Shown one piece after another: positions 37,640-47,308 of a DNA stretch of 64,000 nucleotides (position 1 is the stretch's first letter; every line of letters begins with the position of its first letter). A program made the translations under genes and the position numbers. The DNA comes from Kroppenstedtia guangzhouensis (GTDB lineage: Bacteria > Bacillota > Bacilli > Thermoactinomycetales > DSM-45169), in contig NZ_BMEX01000001.1 of assembly GCF_014637345.1 (NCBI RefSeq), positions 372,001 to 436,000 on the forward strand, read 5' to 3'. A model generated the notes under the pieces. That model did not search any database and had not been told where the DNA came from. It saw only the letters and a program-made list of their open reading frames with translations.

Positions 37640-38407
37640 ATGAACAACAAATCCGATGTAAATCCCGCAGTGCAACCATCGCAGCCGGGTCCCCAAAAGC
37701 CCCGGGAGCAGGACCCGGAGCCCAAAGGGGAGGGAAAGAAAGGGATCGTCGATGCGATTCAGCAGTTGGGCCAGTCCAACGTTCCACAATTGGAGTCCAA
37801 TATCCATTGCCTTTCTATCATCGGACAAGTGGAAGGTCACTTGGTCATGCCAGCGCAAAACAAGACCACGAAATATGAACACGTGATCCCTCAGATTGTG
37901 GCGGCGGAGCAGAACCGGAATATCGAAGGTGTGATTATCATCCTGAACACCGTCGGGGGGGATGTGGAGGCGGGGTTGGCTCTCGCTGAAATGATCGCTT
38001 CCATGAGTAAACCGACAGTCTCTCTCGTATTGGGGGGCGGACACAGCATCGGTGTTCCCATCGCCGTTTCCGCGGATACCTCCTTCATAGCGGAAACAGC
38101 GACGATGACGGTCCATCCTGTCCGTCTGACCGGGATGGTGGTAGGGGTTCCACAAACCTTTGAGTACATGGAAAAAATGCAGGATCGGGTGATCCGGTTT
38201 GTTTCCGACCATTCGAAGATCACCGAAGAGCAATTCCGGGAATTGATGTTCCGAACCGGTGAACTGGCCCGGGACATCGGGACCAATGTAATTGGTGCCG
38301 ATGCGGTGAAGCACGGGCTGATAGACCGTGTCGGCGGATTGGCTGAAGCATTGGAGGAACTGAATCACAGGATCGAGTTGAACCGCCAAGGTGGTATGGT
38401 CCAGTGA
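37640..38407 (+). CDS. tepA: TepA, ClpP-like serine protease of spore formers
   Basis: ClpP/crotonase-superfamily protease related to TepA, proposed in B. subtilis to degrade small acid-soluble proteins or to aid protein export. The 255 aa have a Pro/Gln-rich hydrophilic N terminus, then [21 protein letters not shown], the nucleophile in [12 protein letters not shown] and the His in [14 protein letters not shown] 37640 has AAAAGGGGG 6 nt upstream; ATG 37634 lies too close to that site. Coupled to ylzJ (GTGA overlap). Confidence 0.92.
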   Translation: MNNKSDVNPAVQPSQPGPQKPREQDPEPKGEGKKGIVDAIQQLGQSNVPQLESNIHCLSIIGQVEGHLVMPAQNKTTKYEHVIPQIVAAEQNRNIEGVIIILNTVGGDVEAGLALAEMIASMSKPTVSLVLGGGHSIGVPIAVSADTSFIAETATMTVHPVRLTGMVVGVPQTFEYMEKMQDRVIRFVSDHSKITEEQFRELMFRTGELARDIGTNVIGADAVKHGLIDRVGGLAEALEELNHRIELNRQGGMVQ

Positions 38408-38619
38408 TCTATTACTCTGTGATTCCCGCTGAAGTCGCTTTGCAGGATCCCGCTCAACCGGAACCGAAAATCCGGGAAGTCCTCGTCGAAGGAGTATCTA
38501 TGATGGTAGAGGTGGATGGCGCGGGGGAAGGACGGATTCTCCGACTGTTGTCCACGGATCCTGCACATTACCTGGATCCCCGTTATCAACCGGGATCCAG
38601 GGTCAGTCTGAAGTCTTGA
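38404..38619 (+). CDS. ylzJ: YlzJ-like small protein
   Basis: 71-aa protein of the YlzJ-like family, found between tepA and spoIIIE in Bacillales. It opens [15 protein letters not shown] and carries [34 protein letters not shown]. The GTG start overlaps the tepA stop. Function unknown. Confidence 0.88.
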   Translation: MIYYSVIPAEVALQDPAQPEPKIREVLVEGVSMMVEVDGAGEGRILRLLSTDPAHYLDPRYQPGSRVSLKS

Positions 38620-38661
38620 ACCATCTTTTGCCCTCCGGTGGACTACTGGAGGGTCTTACCA

Positions 38662-38670
38662 TGTTATAAT
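38662..38670 (+). promoter_or_regulatory. Candidate extended -10 promoter for spoIIIE
   Basis: TGtTATAAT, a perfect extended -10, 40 nt before the start codon; no good -35 at 17-18 nt. An 8-bp hairpin (38631-38638 with 38646-38653) sits just upstream and may end ylzJ transcripts. Confidence 0.5.
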
Positions 38671-38709
38671 GAGAACAGGCATGGTTTGGATAGGAAAAGG
38701 TGGTCGGTT

Positions 38710-40998
38710 ATGGGGAAGAAAAAGAAAAAAGGTTCGGGTGGGATTTCCAAAGCGATCCTGTTTGAATTATACGGAATCATTCTGTTCACCCTGTCTTTGT
38801 TGGCGATCGCCGGTCTGGGAGCTGTGGGCCGTTCGCTGTGGTATTTGTCCCGCTTTTTTTTCGGCAGTTGGGGCTTTCTTCTTCCTCTGGGAGGGATGGT
38901 CCTGGCTGTGCGGGTGATGGTGAAACGGAGTTGGCCGGATCGCTGGTCAGCCCGTTGGACGGGGATCCTGCTGATCATCCTCGCGTTTTTAATCTGGAAC
39001 CATATGGACACCTTTGATACTTTGGAATCACGGGGACAAGGAGGGCCCGTCCTTTCTGTGACTTTGGATCGGGTGCTGGAAGAGAGAAATTCCCGACTGC
39101 CCACAGATATCGGAGGGGGAATGGTCGGGGCTTTGGGATATGCCCTGTTCCAATTTCTTTTTGATCGATCGGGCTCCACCTTGGCAGTCATCGCTCTCGG
39201 GATGGCAGGGGTACTGTTGGCGACGGGATTTTCGTATGTGAACAGTCTGAAGTCCCTCAAAGAGTGGTGGAGAGGTTTGATTCGGGAATGGAAAGGTCAA
39301 CTGATTCGACGCTTTTCCTCTTCCCGGGTAAAGGAGGGGGAAAAAGCACGGAAGCGCCCCCGAAAAACCAAGACGGAGGAGAGTCGTCCAAAAACTGCGG
39401 CGACTCCTGAGATTCCGGTTATCCACGATTTTTCCGAGAAGGAAGAGACATCTCCACCGCCGCCGGAACAACCGGAACTCTTCCCTAAGCAGAAGGTGAA
39501 TACAAAAGCTTCCGCAGAGAAGGAGGCGGGGGAGGAGGCAGTGGTGGTCCGGTTCAACAAAGAACAGGATCTTCCCGAGTATCGGTTACCTTCCTTCACT
39601 CTTCTGGAAAAGACAGAAAAAAGCAGTAGGCAGCAGGATCACAGGGGAATGACTGACAATGCCCGCAAATTGGAGGCTACGCTGGGCAGTTTTGGAGTAA
39701 AAGCAAAAGTGACCCAGATTCACAGGGGACCAGCGGTGACCCGCTATGAAATTCACCCGGATACGGGAGTGAAGGTAAGCCGGATTGTCAATTTGGCAGA
39801 CGATATCGCCCTTGCTCTGGCTGCGAAAGATATTCGTATCGAGGCGCCGATCCCGGGCAAATCCGCGCTGGGAATCGAGGTACCCAATCGGGAAGTTTCC
39901 ATCGTGGGTCTCAGGGATGTATTGGAGAGCTCCCAATATCATGAGGCGATCTCCAAGCTATCCATCGGGTTGGGTAGGGATATCTCCGGGGAACCGATCG
40001 TGGGGGATCTTACGAAGATGCCCCACCTGTTGGTGGCAGGTGCGACGGGTTCGGGCAAGAGTGTCTGCATAAATGATATCATTTGCAGTATCTTGTATAA
40101 GGCAAAGCCCCATGAAGTGAAGTTTATGATGATCGATCCCAAAATGGTGGAGCTGAATATTTACAACGGAATTCCACATCTGTTGGCCCCTGTCGTGACA
40201 GATGCCCGCAAGGCTGCCGTCGCTCTGAAAAAGGTGGTGGCCGAGATGGAGAAGCGGTATAAGATGTTTGCCGAAACCGGAGCGCGGGATATCGACCGAT
40301 ATAACCAACTGGCCGGCAAAGAAAAAGGAAAACCGATTTTGCCATACATTGTGGTGATTATCGACGAATTGGCCGATCTGATGATGGCAGCACCGGCGGA
40401 TGTGGAGGATGCGATTTGTCGGCTGGCGCAAATGGCGAGGGCGGCGGGGATCCATCTGATTATCGCCACCCAGCGACCTTCAGTGGATGTGATCACCGGA
40501 TTGATCAAAGCAAACATTCCGTCACGAATTGCCTTCGGTGTTTCCTCCCAAGCCGACTCGCGCACCATCTTGGATATGGGTGGAGCGGAAAAATTGTTGG
40601 GCAGAGGGGATATGCTCTACCTTCCGGTGGGGGCCTCCAAACCGACCCGGGTGCAGGGATCTTTTGTCTCAGATCAGGAGGTGGAAGCCGTGGTCCGCCA
40701 TGTGAAGCAGCAACAGCAAGTCCGTTATCATGAAGAAATGATTCCCAATGAGGGAGAAACGGAGGATGTGGGCGAAGAAGTGGAAGATGAACTCTTCCCC
40801 CAGGCAGTCCAGCTTGTGGTGGAAGCCAAGACCGCTTCCGTATCCTTGTTGCAACGTCGTCTGCGTGTCGGTTACACCCGGGCAGCCCGATTGATCGACT
40901 ATATGGAGGAACGCGGGATCGTCGGTCCCTATGAAGGGAGTAAACCGCGGGAGGTATTGATGACACCGGAACAATTATCCAAACAACATATATCTTAG
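38710..40998 (+). CDS. spoIIIE: SpoIIIE/FtsK-family DNA translocase
   Basis: Septal motor that pumps the chromosome into the forespore and clears trapped DNA. The 762 aa begin with a Lys-rich start and about four N-terminal transmembrane segments (to roughly residue 180), then a charged linker. The RecA-like motor has Walker [14 protein letters not shown] near 444 and Walker [15 protein letters not shown], and the gamma domain ([28 protein letters not shown]) recognises orienting DNA sequences. ATG 38710 is 7 nt after AAAGGTGG. It could equally serve as vegetative FtsK; position favours SpoIIIE. Confidence 0.95.
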   Translation: MGKKKKKGSGGISKAILFELYGIILFTLSLLAIAGLGAVGRSLWYLSRFFFGSWGFLLPLGGMVLAVRVMVKRSWPDRWSARWTGILLIILAFLIWNHMDTFDTLESRGQGGPVLSVTLDRVLEERNSRLPTDIGGGMVGALGYALFQFLFDRSGSTLAVIALGMAGVLLATGFSYVNSLKSLKEWWRGLIREWKGQLIRRFSSSRVKEGEKARKRPRKTKTEESRPKTAATPEIPVIHDFSEKEETSPPPPEQPELFPKQKVNTKASAEKEAGEEAVVVRFNKEQDLPEYRLPSFTLLEKTEKSSRQQDHRGMTDNARKLEATLGSFGVKAKVTQIHRGPAVTRYEIHPDTGVKVSRIVNLADDIALALAAKDIRIEAPIPGKSALGIEVPNREVSIVGLRDVLESSQYHEAISKLSIGLGRDISGEPIVGDLTKMPHLLVAGATGSGKSVCINDIICSILYKAKPHEVKFMMIDPKMVELNIYNGIPHLLAPVVTDARKAAVALKKVVAEMEKRYKMFAETGARDIDRYNQLAGKEKGKPILPYIVVIIDELADLMMAAPADVEDAICRLAQMARAAGIHLIIATQRPSVDVITGLIKANIPSRIAFGVSSQADSRTILDMGGAEKLLGRGDMLYLPVGASKPTRVQGSFVSDQEVEAVVRHVKQQQQVRYHEEMIPNEGETEDVGEEVEDELFPQAVQLVVEAKTASVSLLQRRLRVGYTRAARLIDYMEERGIVGPYEGSKPREVLMTPEQLSKQHIS

Positions 40999-41020
40999 AC
41001 CGGTGGTTTGATAAAACGGC

Positions 41021-41050
41021 TGGTCAATCGGGTAACCAGCATGGTATAAC
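41021..41050 (+). promoter_or_regulatory. Weak candidate promoter for the nucleoside ABC operon
   Basis: TGGTCA (41021-41026), 18-nt spacer, TATAAC (41045-41050) with TGg in front. The rest of the leader (to 41184) holds a GAAACCG/CGGTTTC pairing near 41063-41090 and a repeated TCCCGGAC. I saw no purine riboswitch. Confidence 0.35.
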
Positions 41051-41184
41051 AATAAAGGGACATGAAACCGGCATAAGGGAAAACGGTTTCACTTCAATCC
41101 CGGACAAGCCGTTTATCCCGGACTTGGGGGAGGATGCATCCCCGATTGTCGGAAGCTGTCAATATACTCAAGGGGGTCGCTAAA

Positions 41185-42222
41185 ATGAAAAGAAAATCCT
41201 GGGGCATCCTGTTTCTGAGCATCTTGCTCATCATCGCTACTGGCTGTGGTGCCGGCGGTAACCAGGGGGGCGAAAAGGGAGAGGCTTTTTCTGCCGGCTT
41301 GGTGACAGACACCGGCGGGATCAATGATGAGTCCTTTAACCAATCCGCTTGGGACGGAATGGAGAAAGCAAAGAAAGATCTGGATGCCAAAATTAAATAT
41401 CTGGAATCGAAGCGGGATGAGGATTACCTCCCCAATCTGACCCGATTTGCCAGGGAAAAACAAGATATTATCTGGGGAGTCGGCTTTAAATTCAACAAAG
41501 CGATTCCGGAAGTGGCCGATCAGTTTCCGGACCATAAATTTGGGATCGTGGATGACAATCTGGGGGGAAAGATCCCGGACAACGTGGTTGCTGTCACTTT
41601 TAAAGAGCACGAAGGTTCGTTCCTGATGGGTGTGATCGCCGGCTCTATGACAAAAACTGACAAAGTGGGCTTTATCGGTGGAATAAGTTCTCCCCTGATC
41701 AAAAAGTTTGAAGTCGGTTTCAGGGCGGGTGTCCAAGCCGTCAATCCCAAGGCGAAAGTGACTGTGGTCTACGCGGAGAGTTTCACTGATGTGGCCAAAG
41801 GCCGTTCCTTGGCTTCCAACATGTACAATGACGGAGCGGATATCATTTATCATGCCGCCGGGGGTGTGGGCAAAGGTCTCTTCGACGAAGTGAAGACACG
41901 GGAAAAAGGAAAGTATTGGGCGATCGGTGTTGATCTGGATCAGTCCAAATTGGCTCCTGACCATACTCTCACCTCCATGGTGAAGCGGGTGGATGTAGCA
42001 GTTTTCGATATCATGAAGGATATGAAGGAAAACGACAAGTTTCCGGGTGGTAAACAGGTGGAGCTCGGGCTGGAGGAAGATGCAGTGGGTCCGGCCGAAA
42101 CTTCCGACAAACATGTCCCTGACAAAATCATGAAAAAAGTGGAAGATTACAAGCGCCAGATCATCGATGAAAAAATCGAAGTCCCGTCCAATGAACAAGA
42201 ACTGAAAAAATTTAAGTCGTAA
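41185..42222 (+). CDS. nupN: BMP-family nucleoside-binding lipoprotein
   Basis: Substrate-binding lipoprotein of an ABC importer, anchored outside the membrane. The signal peptide MKRKSWGILFLSILLIIATGC has a lipobox with Cys21. The mature part has BMP/PnrA features: LVTDTGGINDESFNQSAWDGM, GFKFNKAIPEVADQFPDHKFGIVDD and DIIYHAAGGVGKGLF, where purine nucleosides bind in this family. ATG 41185 follows CAAGGGGGTCGC. The symbol follows the B. subtilis nupNOPQ (yufNOPQ) set; substrate is inferred. Confidence 0.88.
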   Translation: MKRKSWGILFLSILLIIATGCGAGGNQGGEKGEAFSAGLVTDTGGINDESFNQSAWDGMEKAKKDLDAKIKYLESKRDEDYLPNLTRFAREKQDIIWGVGFKFNKAIPEVADQFPDHKFGIVDDNLGGKIPDNVVAVTFKEHEGSFLMGVIAGSMTKTDKVGFIGGISSPLIKKFEVGFRAGVQAVNPKAKVTVVYAESFTDVAKGRSLASNMYNDGADIIYHAAGGVGKGLFDEVKTREKGKYWAIGVDLDQSKLAPDHTLTSMVKRVDVAVFDIMKDMKENDKFPGGKQVELGLEEDAVGPAETSDKHVPDKIMKKVEDYKRQIIDEKIEVPSNEQELKKFKS

Positions 42223-42246
42223 CAAAACCTGTCAGCCGAGTGAGCC

Positions 42247-42271
42247 GGGCTAGCCTAGTGCTAGCCCTTTT
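42247..42271 (+). terminator. Attenuator/partial terminator between binding protein and ATPase genes
   Basis: Perfect 8-bp stem GGGCTAGC/GCTAGCCC (42247-42254 with 42260-42267), CTAGT loop, TTTT. It would leave more lipoprotein than transporter mRNA, the usual need in ABC importers. Confidence 0.7.
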
Positions 42272-42296
42272 CGCCGATAAAGAAAGGAGGACCTCC

Positions 42297-43820
42297 GTGA
42301 ATATCGTCGAAATGAAGGGGATCACCAAAAGTTTTCCCGGAATTGTGGCCAATGACCGTATTCATCTGGAAGTAAAGGAAGGGGAGATTCATGCCCTTCT
42401 GGGGGAAAACGGTGCGGGAAAGTCAACCTTGATGAACATTCTATTTGGACTTTATCAGCCGGATGAGGGGGAGATTTGGATCAAAGGAAAGCAGGTTCAA
42501 ATCACAGGTCCCAATATGGCCGGCGAGTTGGGAATCGGAATGGTCCATCAACATTTCATGCTTGTGGAACCATTTACTGTAACCGAGAACATCATTCTGG
42601 GAAATGAACCGGTGAAAGGTGGATGGATCGATCGAGACGGAGCGGAGCGAGAAGTACGGGAGATCTCGGATCGGTACGGTCTCCGTGTCGATCCCAGGGC
42701 AAGGATCCAGGATATCTCCGTAGGAATGCAGCAAAGGGTGGAGATCTTGAAGATGCTGTATCGCGGAGCTGATATTCTGATTTTTGATGAGCCTACCGCA
42801 GTGCTGTCTCCGCAGGAAATCCAGGAATTGATGGGAATTATGAACAACTTGGTCGAGGAAGGTAAGACTATTATTTTCATCACCCACAAACTGAAGGAAA
42901 TCATGCAAGTCTGTGATACGGTGACCGTAATCCGTCGAGGAAAATTTATCGACAGGGTGAAGGTGGAGGAAATGGATGAGAACCGCTTGGCTTCGATGAT
43001 GGTGGGTCGGGAAGTCTCCTTTGCTGTTGAAAAGGAAGCAGCCAAACCCAAGGAGACGGTCCTGTCCATTGAAGGATTGCACGTAACCGATTCCCGGGGT
43101 GTCGGCGTGGTTAACGGACTCGATCTGGAGGTTCGAGCGGGTGAGATTGTGGGGATCGCCGGTGTGGACGGGAACGGTCAGACGGAACTTCTGGAGGCAA
43201 TCGCCGGATTGCGGAAGGTGCAAAAGGGGAAAATCCAGCTGAATAACTCCGAGATCACCAACCAGAGGCCTCGGGAAATCACGGAACGCGGAGTGGGTCA
43301 CATACCTGAGGATCGACATCGCCGGGGACTGGTCCTCGATTTCACCATCGGAGAAAACATGGTCTTGCAAACGTATTATCAATCGCCCTTCGCCAGAGGG
43401 ATCCATTTGCAATATGATCAAATCCATCAATATGCCGAGCGTTTGGTCAAGGAATTTGACGTACGAACCCCGGATATTCACACACCGGCACGGGCTCTTT
43501 CCGGTGGGAACCAGCAGAAAGGGATTATCGCCCGGGAGATGGATCGGAATCCGGATCTGTTGATCGCGGCCCAGCCGACTCGGGGTCTCGATGTGGGGGC
43601 GATCGAATTTATCCACAAGCGGTTGGTGGAGCAACGGGATAAAGGAAAAGCAGTTCTTCTGATGTCCCTGGAGTTGGATGAAGTGATGAAACTGAGCGAT
43701 CGGGTTGCTGTCATCTATGAAGGAAAGATCGCCGGCTGGGTCAATCCTCAAACGACAACGCAAGAAGAAGTGGGACTGTTGATGGCGGGCGGCAGTACCG
43801 GCACGGAGGTGAAACATTGA
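42297..43820 (+). CDS. nupO: ABC importer ATPase with two nucleotide-binding domains
   Basis: Energises nucleoside uptake. The 507 aa hold two ATPase domains. The first has GENGAGKSTLMNILFG and IFDEPTAVLSPQE; the second has a divergent P-loop GVDGNGQTELLEAIAG with Gln where Lys is expected, and the signature LSGGNQQKG. This pairing of one canonical and one degenerate domain is normal for sugar/nucleoside importers of this type. GTG 42297 is 6 nt after AAAGGAGG. nupP begins at its stop. Confidence 0.92.
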   Translation: MNIVEMKGITKSFPGIVANDRIHLEVKEGEIHALLGENGAGKSTLMNILFGLYQPDEGEIWIKGKQVQITGPNMAGELGIGMVHQHFMLVEPFTVTENIILGNEPVKGGWIDRDGAEREVREISDRYGLRVDPRARIQDISVGMQQRVEILKMLYRGADILIFDEPTAVLSPQEIQELMGIMNNLVEEGKTIIFITHKLKEIMQVCDTVTVIRRGKFIDRVKVEEMDENRLASMMVGREVSFAVEKEAAKPKETVLSIEGLHVTDSRGVGVVNGLDLEVRAGEIVGIAGVDGNGQTELLEAIAGLRKVQKGKIQLNNSEITNQRPREITERGVGHIPEDRHRRGLVLDFTIGENMVLQTYYQSPFARGIHLQYDQIHQYAERLVKEFDVRTPDIHTPARALSGGNQQKGIIAREMDRNPDLLIAAQPTRGLDVGAIEFIHKRLVEQRDKGKAVLLMSLELDEVMKLSDRVAVIYEGKIAGWVNPQTTTQEEVGLLMAGGSTGTEVKH

Positions 43821-44881
43821 TGCAATTGATACAGCGCAAGCAGTCAACCTTTCTGACATCCCTGGTCTCAGTTTTGCTTGGGATGCTGGTGGGGGCCGTG
43901 ATGATGTTGGTGGCCGGTTACGATCCGATCCAGGCGTATGCGGCCCTGTTATCCAGTGCATTTCTCATGCCTTATGACATCGGTGAAACGATCCGGACCA
44001 TTTCACCGTTAATCCTGACCGGTCTTGCAGTGGGGCTGGCTTACCGGACAGGGCTGTTCAATATCGGGGTGGAAGGTCAGTTTATCATCGGCCAATTGGC
44101 GGCAACTATTATCGCTCTCAAACTGGATTTGCCTCCGGTGATTCACGCGGTGGTGGCTGTGATCGCAGGTGCCATCGGGGGAGCCCTGTGGGCCTTCCTG
44201 CCCGGACTGCTCAAAGCGACTCGGGGAGTTCATGAGGTGATTGTGACGATCATGATGAACTTCATCGCTTTATATCTTTCCAACGTGCTGGTCCGCAACT
44301 GGCTGTCCGCCGGGGCCGATTCCACGGAGAAGATTCCGTCTTCAGCATCCCTTCGCTGGGATTCTCTCTCTTCTTTGTTTGGCGGTGCACGGATTCATAT
44401 GGGGATTTTTATCGCTTTGGCCAGCGCACTGTTTATGTATTATCTCCTGTGGAGGACTACTTCCGGGTTTGAGTTGCGGGCTGTCGGTTTTAACCCTGAT
44501 GCTTCCGAGTACGCCGGGATGAGTGTCAAGCGCAGTCTGATCCTGTCAATGATGATCAGCGGTTCCTTTGCCGGATTGGCTGGGGCATCAGAGTTGCTTG
44601 GAACATCGGGCTATCTGGCGATTCAGGGAGCACATACCGGAATCGGCTTTGACGGAATCGCAGTCGCCTTGCTGGGGGCTAACACTCCGGGGGGGATCCT
44701 TCTCGCAGCCTCCCTGTTCGGGATTCTCACCTACGGAGGAAGCAACATGCAATTTGTGGAGGGAGTTCCCTTCGAGGTGGTGCGGGTGGTTTTTGCTGCG
44801 ATCATCCTCTTTGTTGCGGCCAATATAGTCCGTTGGGGCACTCAGAAGTTCCGGAAAAAGGCGGTGAAAGAACATGCTTGA
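43820..44881 (+). CDS. nupP: ABC importer permease (first)
   Basis: Integral membrane permease of the BPD_transp_2 family. The 353 aa are mostly hydrophobic helices, with the cytoplasmic coupling region around ELRAVGFNPDASEYAGMSVKR and the conserved GVEGQFIIGQLAA near the middle of the first half. ATG 43820 is 7 nt after GGAGGTGA; TTG 43817 is adjacent. Overlaps nupQ by 8 nt. Confidence 0.92.
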   Translation: MQLIQRKQSTFLTSLVSVLLGMLVGAVMMLVAGYDPIQAYAALLSSAFLMPYDIGETIRTISPLILTGLAVGLAYRTGLFNIGVEGQFIIGQLAATIIALKLDLPPVIHAVVAVIAGAIGGALWAFLPGLLKATRGVHEVIVTIMMNFIALYLSNVLVRNWLSAGADSTEKIPSSASLRWDSLSSLFGGARIHMGIFIALASALFMYYLLWRTTSGFELRAVGFNPDASEYAGMSVKRSLILSMMISGSFAGLAGASELLGTSGYLAIQGAHTGIGFDGIAVALLGANTPGGILLAASLFGILTYGGSNMQFVEGVPFEVVRVVFAAIILFVAANIVRWGTQKFRKKAVKEHA

Positions 44882-45809
44882 TGTGCTCACCAATATATTG
44901 CAGACTACGGTTCTCTATGCCACTCCCTTGATCCTGGCGGCCATTGGAGGTCTGTTTTCGGAGAGGTCAGGTGTGGTTAACATCGGCTTGGAGGGATTGA
45001 TGACCATCGGGGCGTTTACGGGAGCCGTCGTGACTCTGGCCACCCACAACCCCTGGATCGGTCTGCTAGCAGCCATAGTCGCCGGAATTTTGTTCGCTCT
45101 CCCCCATGCGGTGGCGTCAATCACTTTCAAGGCAGACCAAGTGGTCAGCGGGGTGGCCATCAACTTTCTCGCTCTCGGGGTGTCGGTCTATTTGGTGAAG
45201 TCCCTGTACGACGGAGCTGCCCAGACACCGACGGTGAAGGAAACCCTTACACGGCTTCCGATTCCCGGTCTGGACCAAATTCCCGTGATCGGTCCGGCTT
45301 TGTTCAACGCTTTTCCAACCACGTATCTGGCCATATTGGTGGTGATCATCACTTACTTTCTTCTGTACCGGACTCCCTTCGGCATGCGTCTCCGTGCAGT
45401 GGGTGAACACCCCCGTGCCGCGGAGACGATGGGGGTGAATGTGTTCCGTATGAGGTATATCGCTGTGTTGATCAGCGGGGCATTGGCGGGTGCCGGAGGT
45501 GCCGGACTCTCTATCGCCATCGGGAGTGAGTTCAATCAAACGACTGTGGCCGGACAAGGATTTATCTCCTTGGCTGCATTGATTTTTGGGAAATGGAATC
45601 CGTTCGGCGTTTTGGGTGCGGCCACTTTCTTCGGGTTTGCAGTCGGCTTGGCACTGATCGGTCAGATCTTTGGTTTGACAACCTATATTCCCAGTGAAGT
45701 TTTGAATATGCTTCCCTACATCCTGACCATCCTGGCTTTGGCCGGATTTGTGGGGCGGGCGGAGGGGCCTGCTGCTGTGGGCAAGCCCTATGAGACCGGT
45801 GGACGATAA
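44874..45809 (+). CDS. nupQ: ABC importer permease (second)
   Basis: Second permease subunit, 311 aa, same family as its neighbour but shorter. Features: LFSERSGVVNIGLEGLMTIGAF at the N terminus and the coupling loop RLRAVGEHPRAAETMGVNVFRMRYIAVL. With the lipoprotein, ATPase and first permease it completes a four-gene importer, followed by a terminator. Confidence 0.92.
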   Translation: MLDVLTNILQTTVLYATPLILAAIGGLFSERSGVVNIGLEGLMTIGAFTGAVVTLATHNPWIGLLAAIVAGILFALPHAVASITFKADQVVSGVAINFLALGVSVYLVKSLYDGAAQTPTVKETLTRLPIPGLDQIPVIGPALFNAFPTTYLAILVVIITYFLLYRTPFGMRLRAVGEHPRAAETMGVNVFRMRYIAVLISGALAGAGGAGLSIAIGSEFNQTTVAGQGFISLAALIFGKWNPFGVLGAATFFGFAVGLALIGQIFGLTTYIPSEVLNMLPYILTILALAGFVGRAEGPAAVGKPYETGGR

Positions 45810-45824
45810 AAAACGATTCGATGT

Positions 45825-45853
45825 CTCTTCCCGATGGGAAGGGGCGTTTTTTT
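45825..45853 (+). terminator. Intrinsic terminator after the ABC importer operon
   Basis: CTCTTCCC/GGGAAGGG (45825-45832 with 45836-45843), one T-G pair, GAT loop, GCG then seven T. Confidence 0.82.
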
Positions 45854-46009
45854 GTATTCTGGAAGAGGGGATGGAAGAGTTGTCGATGTTCGCAACATTT
45901 CTCCGATAAACGGACATAATATAAAAAATGAAAAGGTATTGATCCTTTCCGAGTACTTCTCCTTTCTTATATAATGGGGGATACATACTCAGAGAAAAGA
46001 GGTGTTGGT

Positions 46010-47308
46010 GTGTCTGAAATGTCCTTTGAATCAGTGAATGTTGGAAATCTCAGGGTCCATATCTGTTCCACAGATAAATTTAAGACTACATTGATGGTGG
46101 CGATGGTTCAACAGGAACTGTCAGCAGAGACGGTGACCCGTCATGCTCTCTTGCCCAATGTCCTGCAGCGGGGGACCCGGACCCATCCTTCGACAGTGGG
46201 ATTGAAGCGAAAATTAGACGATCTGTACGGGGCCACTCTGTTTGGGGATGTGTTCAAACGGGGAGAGCGACACATTCTTCAATTGGGCCTGGATCTGGCA
46301 GATAGCTCCTTTTTGACCGATGCGGATACTTTGTTGGAGGATGGAGCCGCTTTTTTGGGAGAGCTTCTGTATCGGCCGGTGACGGATGAAGAAGCCTTTC
46401 GGGAAGAGTATGTCCGGGCGGAGAAGAAGAATCTGAAACAGAAAATTGAAAGCTTGATGGATGACAAAATCCGCTTTGCTGCCCTTCGTTGTGTGGAGGA
46501 GATGTGTAAAGGAGAGCCTTATGCGCTGTTTAACCATGGACGGTTACAGGATTTGGACGGGATCAATCCTCAAAATCTGTATACATACTATCGGGAACTG
46601 ATTCGGACCCGTCCGATCGATCTGTACTTTGTCGGCAACCTGAGTGTGGATCGAGCGGTGGAACTGGTTGAAAAGCACTTTTCCATGGAGACCGCATCCA
46701 GGGTAGAACTGACTCCGCCCCAAGTCAAGTCCGTTCCCGGCAAAGTGCGGGAAGTGGTGGATCGTCTGGATGTGAATCAGGGAAAACTGAATATGGGATG
46801 TCGGACCGGGGTGACTTATGCTGATGACAACTACGCCGCTTTGTTGATGTTCAACGGAATTCTGGGAGGGTTTCCCCATTCCAAACTGTTTATCAACGTC
46901 CGGGAAAAAGCCAGTCTGGCATATTATGCGGCTTCACGTGTGGAAAGTCACAAGGGGATTCTCACGGTCCAATCGGGGATTGAAATCGTCAACTATCAAA
47001 AGGCTGTTGACATTATCCGGGAGCAGTTTGATCAGATGAGACAAGGGAAGTTTACTGATTCGGAAATTTCCCAGACCCGAGCGATGTTGATCAACCAGTT
47101 GAAAGAGAGACAGGATCGTGCCTTTGACCTGGTGGATGCCCATTACCACGGGATTGTGGGTGGCAAAGAGCGTCCCTTGGATCAAATGATCAGGGAAATC
47201 CGTCAGGTAACACGGGAAGAGATTACAGCAGTGGCGCAAAAAACGACCTTGGATACGATCTATTTCTTGAAGGATCGGAAAGGGGGAGAAGGCGATGGGA
47301 AAAATTGA
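46010..47308 (+). CDS. ymfF: YmfF-type M16 peptidase homologue lacking the zinc motif
   Basis: M16-fold protein, 432 aa from GTG 46010 (AAGAGGTG 6 nt upstream; ATG 46019 possible). In the place of HxxEH there is LLPNVLQRGTRTHP, so zinc ligands are missing and it is probably catalytically silent. The C-terminal half keeps the family pattern GGFPHSKLFINVREKASLAYYAASRVES. It sits immediately upstream of ymfH, which has the full motif, so a heterodimer of inactive and active subunits is likely. A TATAAT (45970-45975) lies about 35 nt before the start. Confidence 0.88.
   Translation: MSEMSFESVNVGNLRVHICSTDKFKTTLMVAMVQQELSAETVTRHALLPNVLQRGTRTHPSTVGLKRKLDDLYGATLFGDVFKRGERHILQLGLDLADSSFLTDADTLLEDGAAFLGELLYRPVTDEEAFREEYVRAEKKNLKQKIESLMDDKIRFAALRCVEEMCKGEPYALFNHGRLQDLDGINPQNLYTYYRELIRTRPIDLYFVGNLSVDRAVELVEKHFSMETASRVELTPPQVKSVPGKVREVVDRLDVNQGKLNMGCRTGVTYADDNYAALLMFNGILGGFPHSKLFINVREKASLAYYAASRVESHKGILTVQSGIEIVNYQKAVDIIREQFDQMRQGKFTDSEISQTRAMLINQLKERQDRAFDLVDAHYHGIVGGKERPLDQMIREIRQVTREEITAVAQKTTLDTIYFLKDRKGGEGDGKN

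Noticed and set aside
41000-41184. Purine riboswitch upstream of the nucleoside importer
   Set aside because: Conserved core sequences of the purine aptamer are not present.
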